Below are positions 62,758-64,000 of a DNA stretch of 64,000 nucleotides, one piece after another. Position 1 is the stretch's first letter. The number at the start of each line of letters is the position of its first letter. Where the stretch lies: positions 2,636,501-2,700,500 of the forward strand of contig LR746275.1 of NCBI GenBank assembly GCA_902729315.2, given 5' to 3'. This DNA comes from Spirodela intermedia (lineage: Eukaryota > Streptophyta > Magnoliopsida > Alismatales > Araceae). The notes under the pieces were generated by a model, which was not told the origin of the DNA, did not search any database, and saw nothing but the letters and a program-made list of their open reading frames with translations. Position numbers and translations under genes: made by a program.

Positions 62758-62822
<65 letters not shown>

Positions 62823-63470
62823 ATCATATTTGTGCCAGTGAGAGGGATCTTGTCAAGCCCGAGAGAAAGTCACTAATGCGAAATCAAAGTGGACGACTTT
62901 TTTTACTTTCCAACTTCTATAATTTCCTAAATGGACAATGGGTTTGAAACATCGTGTGTTCCACCGAGTTGATTTGAGGGCAAAAACGCAATAATCGAGA
63001 ACTTTGTGATATAGTTTTTTAAAAAAAGTGACGTTGGGTTTTATTAATATGAATATTATTTTTGGGGACTAAAAACAATAGAAACCAAATTTAGAAGCTC
63101 AAAGATTAAGGATGGAGTTGAGCTGGCAGCCCATCAGGCCCATTTAAATCGTGGAGACAGGTGTATAAGTACGAATCGACGTGTATAGAGTCCGTACGAT
63201 GAGGAATGAAAACAGAGGCACGTGGACGTTGGCGAGTCAGGCTTTGCGGCCCACTTAAAACACATCTGAACCTCTCTACCACTTGCCTGGTGAGGTTGGT
63301 GGAAGAAACTCTCCTCAACGTGGAAGCCAGTGATCGCCTCCGTGTCTGGTTGGAACCCTAGAAAGCCAAATGCGACCCCGGGGACGCCAGGGATCGTGTG
63401 GATCGTCTCCGTGATGAGAGGGATCTCGCTTGGAGGGGTGTAGATTGTCTTTTCGTGCGAGTTGCGGGAG
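61769..63470. other. Intergenic region with a (CT)n tract
   Basis: The F-box 3' UTR probably ends near 61,930 (gaatgaataaatctc). The phrase tctccctcgagt occurs twice (about 62,042 and 62,157), each beside a atccaaa-atgg-gt phrase, suggesting a small duplication. A nearly pure (CT)n run lies at 62,760-62,812. The remainder is AT-rich. No gene is seen. Confidence 0.5.
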
Positions 63471-64000
63471 ATGGAGGACTTGACTGCCGTGGATCTGTCC
63501 ACGATTGGGGGGATAGCGACGGTATCGCTGCTTCACTCTTTCATCCCCACGCATTGGCTCCCCTTCTCTATTGTTGGGCGCGCGCAGAAGTGGACGCTCT
63601 CTAGGACACTACTCGTCAGTGAGTTCTCTTGTTTTTCTCCTCGTTTTGGGGTTGGGGTGTGGAATGAAGAATTCAGGAGCGCTGCGTATGTCGGCGGATC
63701 CGGCTGTCGTGATTTGGGAGGCAGATACTGGAGACGCATGCCCATTACCATTTGTTGATACCAGAAATACAACCCATGGCAAATTCAATCGTATCTTTCG
63801 AATCTTGAAATGTCTCCTTTAATTGAAATCTTCTTGCACTTAGCAACTCTTTCACGATTCTTAATTTAAAAGTGTCAGCATGTTTATAGCTTCATTCAGT
63901 ATAATATTTTATTTTAAGAATGGATATTTGCCTATCTCAGCTGTTCATAGATTTACTTGTCATGTCCATAGAAGAGATCTGCCGCTAAAAATTGGATAAA
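63471..64000 (+). CDS. Membrane protein gene, first exon (cut by the right edge)
   Basis: ATG at 63,471 opens 49 codons to a GTGAGT donor after 63,618: MEDLTAVDLSTIGG, IATVSLLHSFIPTHWLPFSI, VGRAQKWTLSRTLLV. The SLLHSFIPTHWLPFSIVGRA block is a well-kept plant membrane-protein motif and resembles the first helix of UreH/nickel-transporter-like membrane proteins. That family assignment is from memory and tentative. The rest, 63,619-64,000, looks like intron. Later exons lie outside. Confidence 0.55.

Overview
The window is nuclear DNA from a flowering plant. The evidence is spliced plant genes: a beta-tubulin with the plant three-exon layout, two PLS-class PPR genes, a GAMYB with an intact miR159 site, VPS38, an AUF-type F-box gene and ECM29. 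These sit among decayed LTR retrotransposons and long CT/GA tracts. Very GC-rich 5' ends on several coding regions suggest a monocot or early-branching angiosperm, but I cannot name a species. I see no bacterial, organellar or CRISPR-type system, and no clearly new molecular system. The most unusual structure is a repeatedly copied and broken gene block described below.

Layout. 1-3.9 kb: 5' half of ECM29 on the minus strand, running off the left edge. 4-12.3 kb: AT-rich DNA and a decayed minus-strand Ty3/gypsy element (gag, protease, RT, integrase in the expected order). 12.35-14.8 kb: block copy 1, with a promoter-like segment, a tandem array of units about 200 bp long and a broken tubulin exon. 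14.8-31.7 kb: gene-poor, with gypsy fragments on both strands, a 41-bp minisatellite and a tandem array of long AT-rich repeats. 31.7-34.7 kb: block copy 2, with a broken MED26-like gene, tubulin scraps and an ECM29 relic. 34.7-38.6 kb: block copy 3, with a rearranged MED26-like gene and the only intact beta-tubulin. 39.2-64 kb: gene-rich, with PPR (E class), PPR (DYW class), GAMYB, VPS38, an AUF-type F-box gene and the first exon of a membrane protein gene cut by the right edge.

The genes do not form one pathway. ECM29 (proteasome adaptor), MED26 (Mediator) and tubulin share a history because their segments were duplicated together. The ancestral order was probably ECM29 (minus), a shared bidirectional intergenic region, MED26 (plus), then convergent tubulin (minus). 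The right half is ordinary independent plant genes. It carries readable regulatory features: site II (TGGGCY) motifs, the miR159 target in GAMYB, a uORF that overlaps the VPS38 start, and a 5'-leader intron in tubulin.

All coordinates and splice sites were read by eye from GT/AG signals, reading phase and remembered family conservation. No alignment or search was run.
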